Assembly: GCA_900660155.1 (NCBI GenBank)
Contig: CABFPE010000483.1
Span: 232,830 to 296,829, forward strand
Source: Hofstenia miamia
Lineage: Eukaryota; Xenacoelomorpha; Acoela; Hofsteniidae
DNA: 64,000 nt
Direction: 5' to 3'
Made by a program: the position numbers and the translations under genes. Of the stretch, positions 1 to 12,400 are shown piece after piece. A model generated the notes under the pieces. That model was not told the origin of the DNA and did no database searches. It was given only the letters and a program-made list of their open reading frames with translations. Positions within the stretch are counted from its first letter, which is position 1, and every line of letters begins with the position of its first letter.

Positions 1-1780
1 CATCTTCTAATTAGACAATAAATATAAATGTGAAACAAAAGGCTACTTGAAGTTCAGAAAACCTGAAGAAACTGCAACCAAAATTTTGTAAGCTAGTTTT
101 GTAATAACTTATTTCATAAACTTTATATCTTGAAGAAATAATAGTACATTATAATAATTTAAATAGATACGTGAAAGATACATGGAATATTTGCATTCCT
201 ATACGGCATTAGATATATTAAAAACACTGAAACACTTAGCAATGTTATTTGATGGTATTCTAACAAGAATATGAACATCATATTTCTGTATTTTAAATGA
301 TAATTATGGTTGCTCTATAAAGGACGAAAACCACAAAACATACAAGACGGTAAATAAACAGGATTTTAGTGAGTTGATTAAGCAAAAACCTTACTGAAAT
401 GACAATTATACATGTAATTTTCACTTAAATTAAGCAATTTATGTATTAAGACGTCTATAAGCTTATTTCTAAAAGTATAAAATCTACTTTTGTACAAAAT
501 TCATTTACAATTATATCAATTAAAAACCTCTAAACCACACCGTGAAATACCTATTTCTCAACTCAAAACCCTCCTGCTTAATTCAATTGATGAATATTTT
601 ACAACACTCAAGTTTATGATGCAAAGTTATCTGCAAGGACACAGATCAGAGTTCCTAGAGTTATAACTGGATGCTTCTTTTCAAACCACTGTTCTACAGT
701 CTTAAAGATAACGACAGGTAAAGACCGCAGGCACCAAGAACGATCTTATTATGGAGTAGATATGTTTGTTGAATGTTTATATAAATTGAAAAAGGGAAAT
801 ATCTATTTGAGAAGAGTCAACATTTTCAATAGGGGAAAGTTACTAGTATTTCATTAACAATTTCTCAAAAAGTCACTAAGTTATTATTTAAAATAAAAAT
901 GATTCGCTTTAAGCCTATATGAAAATCTTAAAAAATATTTTTAAGCATTAGAAATCTAAACAATTTCATTTAGTTACTTTATAACACTGCCCACCTCCAC
1001 AAAATTTAAAAATCATTATAATTGTATTTGTAAAGACTTGACCTTAAAATACGATAGGTTCACAAATAAAGATATCAACTCGAACTATTTGAGAAATGGG
1101 AAAAGTCTAATTTTAGCATAGCTAATTACACGAGCATTGTAATTAGAGTCAATAACTTTCCTCTAATTAGTTGAGCTAAGAATCTAAGATATTTGCATAA
1201 TCGTGCTGGTAATAGCTATTTTCAAAAACCAATCTATTAGAAGTGAGAGTGTAAGTGTATTAGAACCCACGATTAGACTTAAACTACTTAACGCTTCAAC
1301 AACGGAAGTCAAAAATTAGTATTGCCTCAAAGTGGTTAGAATTTAGATGTCGTCATTTTCTACACATTTGAGAACTTCGATTATTACAACGCTTGCATTT
1401 ATAAGTTGGGTTTAAATTTATGGAAACATCATGAAGAAAATCACAATGAATACACATCCCTTTTAAAAATATAAGCCTCATATATGGGAAATTCATTTTA
1501 AATTATGCATTAATTATGTTTATGCCTTCAGTAATGTACATCCTGTGGGAATTCGATCAAAGCTGGGACATTGACACATTGCAATTTATTTAAAATAAAA
1601 AACGTTTCAACCCCACATACTAGAAGTTTATGTCTAAGAATCTAATAACCAATTTCAAAAAAGGCTTTAAAAATCGTCAATTGAATGAAAATGCTGAAAT
1701 GCGAAAACTCCTGGTAAATAAAAAAATGATTGACAATATCGCAGCTAGCGTAGCTTAAATATGGCTGAGCTGTAAATATA
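1..1780. other. AT-rich stretch without a recognised gene
   Basis: No convincing conserved gene was found. The missing C-terminal importin exons would be expected on the minus strand here or to the left, but none was seen. A short plus-strand open segment around 608-716, ending in a donor-like CAG|GTAAAG, is treated as a finding. Confidence 0.4.
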
Positions 1781-3033
1781 GGGCTCCGCAAAAAAAACTT
1801 CGCATTTGTATTGATTTATTATATCAGTTGACAAAAAGCACAGCATACTTTGTCCCTCGCAATTATTTAAGTCATAGATACCTACATATGAGCAGAGTTT
1901 AAATCTGAAGTTCACAGACAGATATTTGAATTTAAATTCAACGTAAACCATTCTGTTCTATTATCAATCAAATTATTCTGTCTTTGCATCGATCTCATGA
2001 CTGCAGCAGATTTCAAGCAAGATCGACCATATTTTTTATTGACACCTTGCAAGCAAATGGGTTTTCATGTGCACAAATACGTGCGTTATTGGTTCAGCGT
2101 TAGGGCGAGGATAATGTCATAAGCATTCGTCGGATACAGCAAGTTGCCTACGAATTTTCCGAAGGAGAAAGAGTATCACATAAGAGAAAATCAGGGTCTG
2201 GAAGACGCCGCACGAGCATTTCTCCTGAAAATGTTGAACTGATTCGCGAGTTAATTGAAGAAAACAATCGCTTATCATGCAGTGATTTGAGCCGATTAAC
2301 TGGAATTGATTGTGATGCTGTGAACCGAATTTTGATGAGAGATCTGCAAAAGAAGAATAAAGAAACAAGAGTTGAATGCTGTCAAACAATGTTAGAAAGA
2401 TATTCAAGAAGAAGATCAAGAGAAAATATGATTAATATTGACGAAAAGTAGGTTTACTTCAGGGACATTCGAGAACAACCGAACTTGGGTTCCTAGTACA
2501 GGAGATAGACATGCGAGAAGGATAATTTCAGATCGTAAAGTATTGGTAATACTGGAATCAAATTACTCCACATCTATGAATTACCTTGAGGTATTGACAA
2601 CTGAATTTGAAAACGTGCTATCTCGATGGGAGATGGTTGTTCAACACGGCAACGCACGACTTCAGCTTGCTCGAAGTGTTACTTACTGGTTTGAAGCCCA
2701 ACATATATCTTTGCTGAAGCAGCCTCACCGGACACAAATTTGATGGACAGGTTCATATTTAAAAGCTATGAAGTGTTCAGAAGGGGACATAACTTTGAGA
2801 ATTCAAATAAAGTTCACGAACATGTTTCTGAATATATGGATGCCATGACGACCAACAAGCTTCTCAAAGAACTTGAAAACTTGTGTCTTCATTTGTAAAG
2901 AGTCATTGCTGCTAATGGAAATTACGTTCAATAGTCACTATATCATTGTGTTTTGTAGTTACTAACATTTTTTGTCATTAATTACAATATCATTGATGTT
3001 CATATAAAAAACGAAGTTTTTTTTGCGGAGCCC
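1781..3033 (+). mobile_element. Mariner-type DNA transposon, inverted ends intact
   Basis: The left end GGGCTCCGCAAAAAAAACTT is repeated in inverted orientation at the right end without mismatch, and both ends are bordered by TA (1779-1780 and 3034-3035), the target duplication of Tc1/mariner elements. The element is 1.25 kb, the normal mariner size. Its plus-strand body encodes a broken transposase. The right end abuts a TA microsatellite. Confidence 0.88.
2029..2898 (+). pseudogene. Mariner transposase, inactivated
   Basis: Across three frames the plus strand shows the mariner order. An N-terminal helix-turn-helix region is followed by GRRRTSISPENVELIRELIE, a second DNA-binding part (LSRLTGIDCDAVNRIL), INIDEK (equivalent to the TGDE catalytic block), ENNRTWVPSTGDR, a GNARLQLA segment (equivalent to HDNARPHVA) and LLKQP. 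It ends at a stop at 2896-2898. At least two in-frame stops and several frame changes break it, including a stop right after DEK at 2449-2451. The protein is dead, but the element ends could still be recognised by a related enzyme. Confidence 0.85.
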
Positions 3034-3039
3034 TATATA

Positions 3040-4540
3040 TATATATATATATCAAAAAAATAAAATTGATAAAGAAATATAACAATCATATAAAAATTAT
3101 CAATTAATGGCAAAGGAATGGCATGTTACGAATATATTGGTGTCAAAGAACGCCTACATTAGAATTGAATTCCTATATTTTGCCTTATCCCAAAGCACAG
3201 AAAGCAGGCTAGAAATTGAATTGAATTCAAAAAGAAGGTGTCAAACACTACAATTCTTCCTTGCTTCTTTATGCACAACTAATCAATCTTCACGCGTCTA
3301 AGACTTCACAGTTGAATTTGTAATACGCCTATTATCACATTACTATATAGTAGACACTTCCATAATTTAAAACGGTATTTATTTCTTCGAAAATCAACAT
3401 ATTTTGTTTCAAATGTTCAATGGTAAAATTAACCAGAGAACCTATTTTTGCTTTTACAGAGACGTGAGAGTTATAATAAATAGCGTTATCGAATGCCAAT
3501 GGTGAGAAACAAAAGTTCGTTTTCATTTATCTATAAAGTTTGTATTCTAAATTTAGTAGGACCTCCAAGGGCATACCAATGATTAGCTTAGGCACGTGCT
3601 GATAATACTGTTGGTTTGGACATTAAACACTTTCAGGAAATAATGAGCAGATTGAATTACTTAGGAATCGTGAGCCAATTTTACAAGCTTCATTTAAAAT
3701 TGGAAATATTTCAAAATTATTAATGAATCGCTTGTGTAAGAATAGCTAAATAATACTATATTATATTAGCTGATATCAGCCCAAGGCGAAGAATTTGCAA
3801 TGCACTCCACACTGAAGACCGTTATTTTAAAGTCATAGATTGACATGCTCCAATTATCACATTCAAAAGGAGCATCGCCAAAGTGCTCATAAAAAAACAG
3901 CAAAACAAACCAAATGGGTTTTAACACTGAGTTTTTGTTAAAAAAGAATCTTAAATCTCAAACTAAATATCAAATTATACTTGAAATTTTCGATGAAAAT
4001 TTAGGAAACGATCACAACATACATTGGAATTGCGGGCCAATTTTCATACCAAGGAATAGCAAGAGGCCTCAAATCGAGAAACTTCGTTTCAAAATGGCTC
4101 TTTTTCATTTCGAACGTTTTGTGCTGCTTCCTTGTATTGACAATGATTTATTATGATATTATATCATGTTAAAGGTCATTAACCTAAAAACAGAAATCCT
4201 AATCTATCAGTACCCAATACCAAATGTCTAGAACTAGTATTTAACATAAAAACGATGTAAGATAATCCAAAATTGTTATCGTCAATATTGGCAGAGAATT
4301 TAGGTGTTGATTCTCTAATGTAGCACTATTTCATTTGAAAGTAGTCAGTAATTCCGAAGAGCATAGTCCTCATAAAACACTTAATATGTTCTTCAATACT
4401 TTTCTAGATCAAATTTTAAATTTAAAAACGAAATTGATAACTTCAATATAAGAGTATTGAGAAATTTTTGTAAAGAAGTTCGTATTTATGGGCAATATAT
4501 TTTCCCTAAACCACATAATTTTTTCCCCTAAACACATCGT
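3040..4540. other. AT-rich stretch, nothing recognised
   Basis: A short TA microsatellite (about 3034-3052) begins the stretch. The open frames present are short, lack splice or family support, and look like chance frames in AT-rich DNA. Confidence 0.4.
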
Positions 4541-5214
4541 TTTTCCTCAGCCCAAATATGCTTTTCTATAATGAACACATTATAATACAGCATAATAGTG
4601 ATTTTTAAAAAGATATAAACCCCTATAGAAAAAAAATAATTAACCAATTCAATTAAAATCTTCGAATTCCACAGCATTCACACAATTTCTCAAAATATGG
4701 CAATAATATCCGCATAAATCGGATTCAGTCATCTTATTACCAGAATCCAATATCAGATTCTCAAAACTCCCAGTAAAACCATCAAGCTACTTTCTCCTGA
4801 CCAAGCCTTGACGTCTGAGAACACGAATTCTATAGAATTCAGCATATACGAATAAGGCGAAAGAAATTGGATAATTAAATCATTTTCACCAAAACAAAAT
4901 AGTTAATTACACTGTGCAACAAATTTTCAATTTGAAAAATTTCAAAGCGAAAGAGGAAAGATTATAATTATGCTCGGAATTTTTTGAATAAGGATAGTCT
5001 TGGCAAGAAATTAATGTTAATGAGTTGACTGAAACCGATTTATGCAGATATTATTGCCATATTCTGAGAAAATGTGTGAAAGCTGAGGAATTCAAAGATT
5101 TTAATTGAATTGGCTATTTTTTTCTATAGGGGTTTATATACTTTTAAAAATCACTATTATGCTGTATTATAATATGTTCATAATAGAAAAAGCATATTTG
5201 GTTTGGGGGAAAAG
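4541..5214. repeat. Fold-back (inverted repeat) element
   Basis: The left arm, about 4541-4739, returns as a diverged reverse complement at about 5018-5214. Shared blocks include AATACAGCATAATAGTGATT, ATAAACCCCTATAG and GGCAATAATATCCGCATAAA, the last one read from the left arm and matched with a mismatch on the right. The central loop is about 280 bp. No open frame is present. This is typical of a non-autonomous fold-back or MITE-like element; target duplications were not pinned down. Confidence 0.75.
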
Positions 5215-6312
5215 TATTTCAGAAAAAAAGAAAAAAAGAAAAAATATGTGAAAATGGGAAAAAATTCGAGCTAAAGGTGAAAGAACGAGTAGAAATACTA
5301 GATAAAAATGTAGTCATTACATAAAAACAGTAGTACTAATCGATCAGTACTTAACACGCTTCTTGAAATAATTTTAATATAAAAACGGCTTAAGAATATC
5401 CGAGGATTTTTAATAAAGCCACTGCATCATTTTAAAGTGGTCCACCACTTATAAACCATAGTAGACTTCCTCAGTCAATGCTTGCTATTTGTAATTGTTT
5501 TCAATTAATTTTGTATTTTTTGAAAAAGTCCTTTCATAAATTTTTTGACAGATGGCCATCATTAACATCAAATCTGAACAAAGTAACCTTTATTAAAATT
5601 TAAGTTGAGTCAAAAAGCTGCAAATGGCTCTGTATTAAAGTCATTGCTATTATTATCCCACGCAAAAGACATGGATTTAATGAAGCAAAAAATACATATT
5701 TGCAATTTGGAATTTAACAATAGAGGATGCAGCATTTAATTGAAGTTTCCTTCTGGAGACATTCCAACATTACTGGAATATACCAAGTTAATTATTCCAA
5801 ATATATTACAAATGAAGTAAAAGCTCTACTGTAAACATATAGTTAATTGTCTCAATTAATCGGTTTATTCTAATTTATCGATTCTTATTAATCCTATGAT
5901 AGCATGTTATATAATGTTTTATGAAAGACGGAGCCACTCACATCAAGTATATCAAGACAAATAATGAACCATTTCGAAAAGTGTCTTGACTAAACATCCC
6001 AAACTCAGATTTAAATGGTTAGTACGTTTTGATATGAGGTTTCTCAAATTTCAAATGCATCTTCCCTTAACTATACACAATGAATCAACGGCGCTTTAAG
6101 AAATTTCCAGTGAAATATTGCATGCAAGTTATGAACGACTTTGCAATAAAATGGCAAATTTGCTTGAATAATGATGGAAAACATGTTGAACATGAATAGT
6201 GCCAAAAAACCAATATCGATAATATACATGTACATTAATATTAACTGGGTGAGTGACTGAAAAATAAACAAAATATAAGCTTTCTCAATGCATATTATTT
6301 GATAAGGTAAAC
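5215..6312. other. Presumed intron or 3' region of the importin gene
   Basis: The stretch follows the donor of the last recognised importin exon on the minus strand. No acidic coding segment or other conserved frame was recognised. Confidence 0.35.
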
Positions 6313-6458
6313 CTTCATAGGCTCTGTGAAGTCCACTGAACAGCAGTAGAAGTGAAGGAAGAATTTGTTCAGAGCACCCTTGGATTAGTTCTCTCCGCAT
6401 TATGGCCTGCTCTAATAGTGTGCATAAACCAATTACACAAACTCTACGATCATGAAGC
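6313..6458 (-). CDS. IPO7: Importin exon 17 (residues 830-879), last exon found
   Basis: The exon begins GLHDRRVCVIGLCTLLEQA and ends SGLHRAYE. Importin-7 has LHDRKMCVLGLCALIDM and NGLKRAYA at this point, just before its acidic stretch. The donor AAG|GTTTAC leaves phase 1. The following exon was not recognised. Confidence 0.92.
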
Positions 6459-9400
6459 CTAAAAGGAATAAATAAAAACAATAATAAAAGGACACATTTG
6501 ATAGAAAAATCTGAGTATAGAGCAACATACGTGTTATTCATTCAATAAAAGAGCCTTCTCTAAGTAAAGCAAATAAATCACAAATTTGGTATGCTAACTT
6601 TAAAACAAACAACCAAACAAGCAAATGATGAAATAGGTGAATTTTAGAGGATATACTAAACTATTCATACACTTGGAAAAGTTATAATTTCACAATGACA
6701 TAGGAATTCAATAAGAGAAACTATATCTATTAATTAAATAAATTGAAATTTTAATTATTGAAATTTTCGCAACAAATTACAATACAAATTATTTATAAAT
6801 ATATGTTTGAATACTGATGTCAACGAATTATGGGTTTCATACAGCCTTTAATTATTTAGAAATTGTTAAAAGTTTCACATTTCCAAATTAGTAAAATTAA
6901 AACTTACATTGATAAAGGGATTAATTTTATTTCAAAAAGATGGGTGCATTATCAGTACAGTAGAGATAATTCATAATCAAAATTATTTTAAAGTAAATAT
7001 CCAGGAAAAAAATCTACAGCTCCAATTTCATCTTTCATATTATACTTATAAACATTAGATATAATTAAAATAGAATAATCAATGAAAAAATGAAAAAAGC
7101 ATACAGAAAAACATTAAATTAGACATAAAAAATACCCTATGAAGCATTTGATGTCTTTGAACCACTGGTTGAAGAAATGCTCTGCAACAGAACCCCCGCT
7201 TGGCAACTTAGTTTGTGATAAAAATTCGAGCATGAAGCTTGGCATTTTGATAAACGCTGAAACAATCTAAATTAAAAATGTAGTGTAACTAGCTAAAGTA
7301 TACAGGAGCAAAGAGCGCCTTTCTGATTCAAACATTGCGCAACTGCATGACTTCAACGATGTAGAAATCCACATCTATGTCTTTGAAAAATTACAATTAT
7401 ATACCAGTATTATAAATTTACAGCTGAAATTACGTGACAAATGAGGCAAACCATAGTTTCAAACTTTGAGTTTGAATCTCAAGCGCCATTAGCCCTGCGT
7501 GATGCTAGTGCAGATTTTCAAGTTGAATAGCTATAACTACTGAAAATATCAAGTTTGAAGGCCTCCTCGTCGCAATTGCTCGCTGGTTGCACTCGTGTCA
7601 CCGTTCTTGCTATATCGTCAGAGATCTGATGATCTCCAAACGAACTGTTGGGTCATTTCATTTAAATTCAACAAATGGCCTGTGGGACTCAATTTTAATT
7701 CCTCTGATTTCTTCATAATATAATCCAAACTATTTAAATAGACTAAATTTACAATTTTAAAGTTCTAACTACTATGGCTTAAAAATTATATCAATTTATA
7801 GATAATGAGATTGACTCCCTGATTTTACATGAATGTTGAAAATTGCAAAGATAAGCATTTTTGATAGTCTACATCTTTTTTCTAACTGCTGGCAAGTGTC
7901 CATAGTTTTACAAAGTTATTATATGTATAAGTGTCTTATAAAATCATTAGAATTCAATAGCTTGATGTCTGTTAGAAAAAAACTACTACCTCATGAAATT
8001 TGCTGAATTTCGATAAAATTGAAAAAATTAGCTATAGCTAAATTTCATATGAAATAATATTTTTCTAACTCTCTACAAGTTAAAACTTATTATTTTTTTC
8101 TTTAGATATACTTCAATAGTATGCATTGTCAAAATAGTAATGAGTTGTTGCAAGTTAAAAAATTACAACAGCTAAGAATTTTCTTTCTAACGAGCCAAAA
8201 TACACACATTTTAGCTGTTTTCATGAAGCCTGTAATTTTTTCTAACTCATGATTTGCCTTTGTGATTCACGAAAATAATTATGTGATATCCATCTGCCTG
8301 TCTTAAAGAAAAAATAACTTGTTGGTTTCAGTGATAAAATGACAGCAAATTCAAATTTGCAATTTTTACTAAATTTTGCTATGGTGTTACATATATTATT
8401 ATTGTAGCTAATACTGAATATAATGTTCAAGACATTGTTTTACAATAAAAGCATAATAATTTTGTTATATATAATATGAGCTTTCGATGTAGGAATGAAT
8501 GCTTTTTATATCAAAACCCATTCCTCCTTTCTTAGTTGTCTCGGTATTCAATTATACATACCCTAACTATTAAGTAAAATTTAATGATATATTTCATTTT
8601 CAGATACTAATGAATACCTTTTCTATTGGTATCCACCTTGGTATAGAATGCAATAAAGATTGCTATTCTGATTGCTCAGATATTACTGAAATAGCTGATG
8701 AAGACAAATATTTGATTTCCCTAAGGGCAGGTTTAAAAATTGAGGTTTTAAATTTTACTTGTAATCACCACAGCTTACAAATTGGTAAATATTATTCCGC
8801 ATATTATAAATCATGATGTGATCTTCTAACTATTCATTCCAAAACAGAAAAAGGGAACCTAATTACTATCACTCTGGAAAACAACCAATTAAACTTTTCA
8901 TAAATCCCAGGAGAAAAATATGTTTTGGATGTTCAAGAAATATGAAAGGAAATGAAGAAGTTGTGGAATCTGAAGATAATTCAAATGATTCAGATTACAT
9001 GCCACGTGAAATGTCCATCATCCAAGCTGAGTCTATTAATCCATGTCTAATGAAATTTGGTATATCCCCTGTAGAGATCTAGAATGAGTATGTTACAAGA
9101 TGAAACCAAACTAAAAAAGAAAGTAAAAAAACTTAATGAATCTTTGAATGAAGCTGAAGAAGATCAAGATAACAGTGCTGCAAATTGTTCGTGTTTGGAT
9201 TATCTTGTTCAGCAATTAAAAGAGAAATTTAAAATTGAAAAGAACATCATACAAAAGATAAGACTTTTAACTTTAGTACCTATGCACTGGACAATACAAC
9301 AATAGATGAATTTGAAACGACTCAGTATATGGTGAGACAAGCAGCAAGGATATTAACAGATTCTAAAGGAATACTTGGTGAAAGAACTACAGATTTAAAT

Positions 9401-12400
9401 AACCCAAAAAAATATCTTCAGAAATCATCAAACAAATTATAGACTTTTATGAAGATGACAACAATAGTCGGCTAATGCCAGGGGCGAAAGATTTTATCAG
9501 TGTAAAAACTACTAATGGTAGAAAGCACATCCAAAAAGATTCATTTTATGCAATCTATCAGAACTGCATCAAAATTGGTTAGATGAATCTAAAACAAATG
9601 CAAAAGTAGGGTTTACTTCATTTGCAATTTAAGACCACAACATTTTATTTTTGCAGGAAAATCTGGTGCTCCCACAGTTTGTGTATGCATTCACCACCAG
9701 AACCCAAAACTGATGCTGAAAAGCTTAAACCCAAAATTAAAAACAAAAGATCTTATGTCTTTGGCTGTCTGTTCTTTAGACAAAGAAACAGGTATGTTAC
9801 ATGAATGTATTAACTTTCCTGAAAAAATAAAATTGAAGAAAAATTGGAATATTAAATGGATGACATAGGAAGTGACATTACATATAAGCAATGGTTAATG
9901 ACTGACCGATGTTCCTTGGTGACAATAACTAAAAGTGCGCATGAATACCTTGAAGATCTTGTAAATAATATATATGAGCTCACAAAGCACCATTACAGCA
10001 CCCACATAAAGTCAGAATTCTTAAGCAAACTCAAGGCCAATTTATTGCCTAGTGAGAGCATACTTAAGATGGAATTTACAGAAGATTTTTCTTTTGTTAT
10101 TCAGGAACAAGTTCAGCCATCATATTTCTCTAAGCAACTCTCCACCCATTGGTGTTGTATATGAAATCTGCAAATCCTTCAGATGAAAATCCCATTCTCA
10201 AACACAAATGCTATTGTGTAATATCAGACAATCTGAATCACAATACTCAAGCTGTCTATAGCTACATTTGCAAGATAATCCCCATTCTAAAAAAAGAGTT
10301 CCCTTATGTTCTCAAAATAAATTATTTTACTGATAGTACTGCCAGCCAATATAAGAATAAGTTAAAAAAAATAGTTTTCACACTTTAGTAAAATATTATT
10401 AAATACACAATTTTAGATTCGTTTTTAGATTCAATTTAAAGAGTTTGTGCTCCCATGAGAGTGGTTTTGGATTGAAGGCAGAATGGCACTTTTTTGGAAC
10501 AACACATGGTAAAAGTGCATGTGATGGTGTTGGTGGCACTGTGAAGCGAGTAGTTGGAAAGCTGTCTCTTCAAAGGCCACATGATAATAAAATTCTAAAA
10601 CCTAAGGACATGTATATGGTAGCAAAAGAAAATATAAAAAATGTGAGGTAAAATGATTATATTTACATAACTTTATGTTTAAAAATAACTAAATTAAATG
10701 CAAATTAAATTTCAAATAATATACCTCCTTATGATAATTTGATCTTATACATTCTCCTTTTTGTAGGTTTCTGTACATTTCAAGTGATGAGACTGATCTG
10801 CTCACAAAAGTACTTAAAGATCGCTTTAGAGATGTTTCTCCTATCTGACATCACAAATCACTTAGTGTGATACTTTTCATATGCTTGGTGATTGCCTTAA
10901 CTGCAAAAATTCAAAAAAATTCTTGAAACGGGTGATTGGGTATTAGTAAAATATTTTGGTGTATTTTATCCAGGCATGGTTAAGATAGTTACTGCTGATT
11001 CTGTTCATCTAAACTGCTTAGAAAAAGCTGGAAATCTGTTTAAATATCCAATGAAGCCTGATATACATTGGTACCCTATTAATGATAACTTATCTATACT
11101 CCATGAACCTGAACTTAAGAATTCTAGGGGGTTCTATTCTTACATTGTTAAGGAATATAGGAGGTCTAGTGATTTTATTTTGCTTTCATATTTCTATTAT
11201 GTAAGTACTAATTTTATGGCATCAATGAATCTTTCCATACACAACATTTACTCCAAATTCTACCTTTTTCAAATAAGTATGGAATATTTAAAACCTGCTT
11301 GATTGAAATCTTAATAGATATGTAACCAAGTAATATATATTGATTCATATAATTGTTTTATGCTTATGTTGTAAACATTAGTTCTTATATGCATGATTTG
11401 TAAAAATTCACTATATAATTATTTTATGTTTACAATTTTATATGCAATAATATATTATGCCAAGACATTACTTTCAGCTTTGAAATTATCACTTTTAGTA
11501 ACTTTATATTCAGTTTTAGCTGCAATAATAATGAAAATAACAATATTGCAAAATTTAGTAAAAATTGCAAATTTGAATATGCTGTCAATCTCACGATCTA
11601 TAAATTGCTATAAGTTTTAAGCCATAGCAGTTAGAACTTTAAAATTGTAAATTTAGTCTATTTAAATAGTTTGGATTATATTATGAAGAAATCAGAGGAA
11701 TTAAAGAAAGTACCCCAACAAAAAGGCTATAAAATTTGTTGAATTTATAATGAAATTACCCTTTGATGAAATTTTCAAGGCAGATCTAAATTGAAGACCT
11801 GAAGAATCACCATCTCCTAGGTTGCTCGGAAATGGAAGATTTCGAGTAGATTCGGCAAAAGGATGTTGATAGAATTCTCCGAAGATTCAAGATGTACCGA
11901 GTGTCGGAAACTCGATTCCGTGCCGAATCAAGAAAACCGTGGTACTGCTGACATTTGTGAAGGGCTTGGAGCGCAGTAAGAAGGTCAGGATCTTATCCAT
12001 TTTACTTGATTATACGTTTGCGTGGCTTAACTGCATCAACAGCTTCAATCAATCTATTTAGTGAAAATATTCGGAGAGTCTTAATCTGAAAATGATTAGC
12101 GACGATTAAAACTGGGTAAATTACTGAGAGTACACTGATATATCTAGCCGTTAGACCTACTAAAATCTCATTTTTGTGAAAGTAAATATAGTTTAAAAAA
12201 TCATATAGACTCACAAAGTACATATATTTAAAAATTTTCCAGGTACAAATCACCAAGCGTATTGCAAATGATGTCAGTAGCTTTTGGCGATTTCTGCTAC
12301 GTGAAATCTGATATTTTTGCGAAAATGTAAATCGGTTATTTAGTGTAAATCGCTAAACGCAAATGTACTCACCACTTGAAGGCACATTGTACGTAACTCA

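Noticed and set aside
12002-12256. Minus-strand frame ending LNRLIEAVDAVKPRKRIIK after an acceptor-like TTTTCAG
   Set aside because: It was considered as a final importin exon, but it does not fit the family and the true next exon is at 7136-7266. It may be an unrelated relic in the intron.
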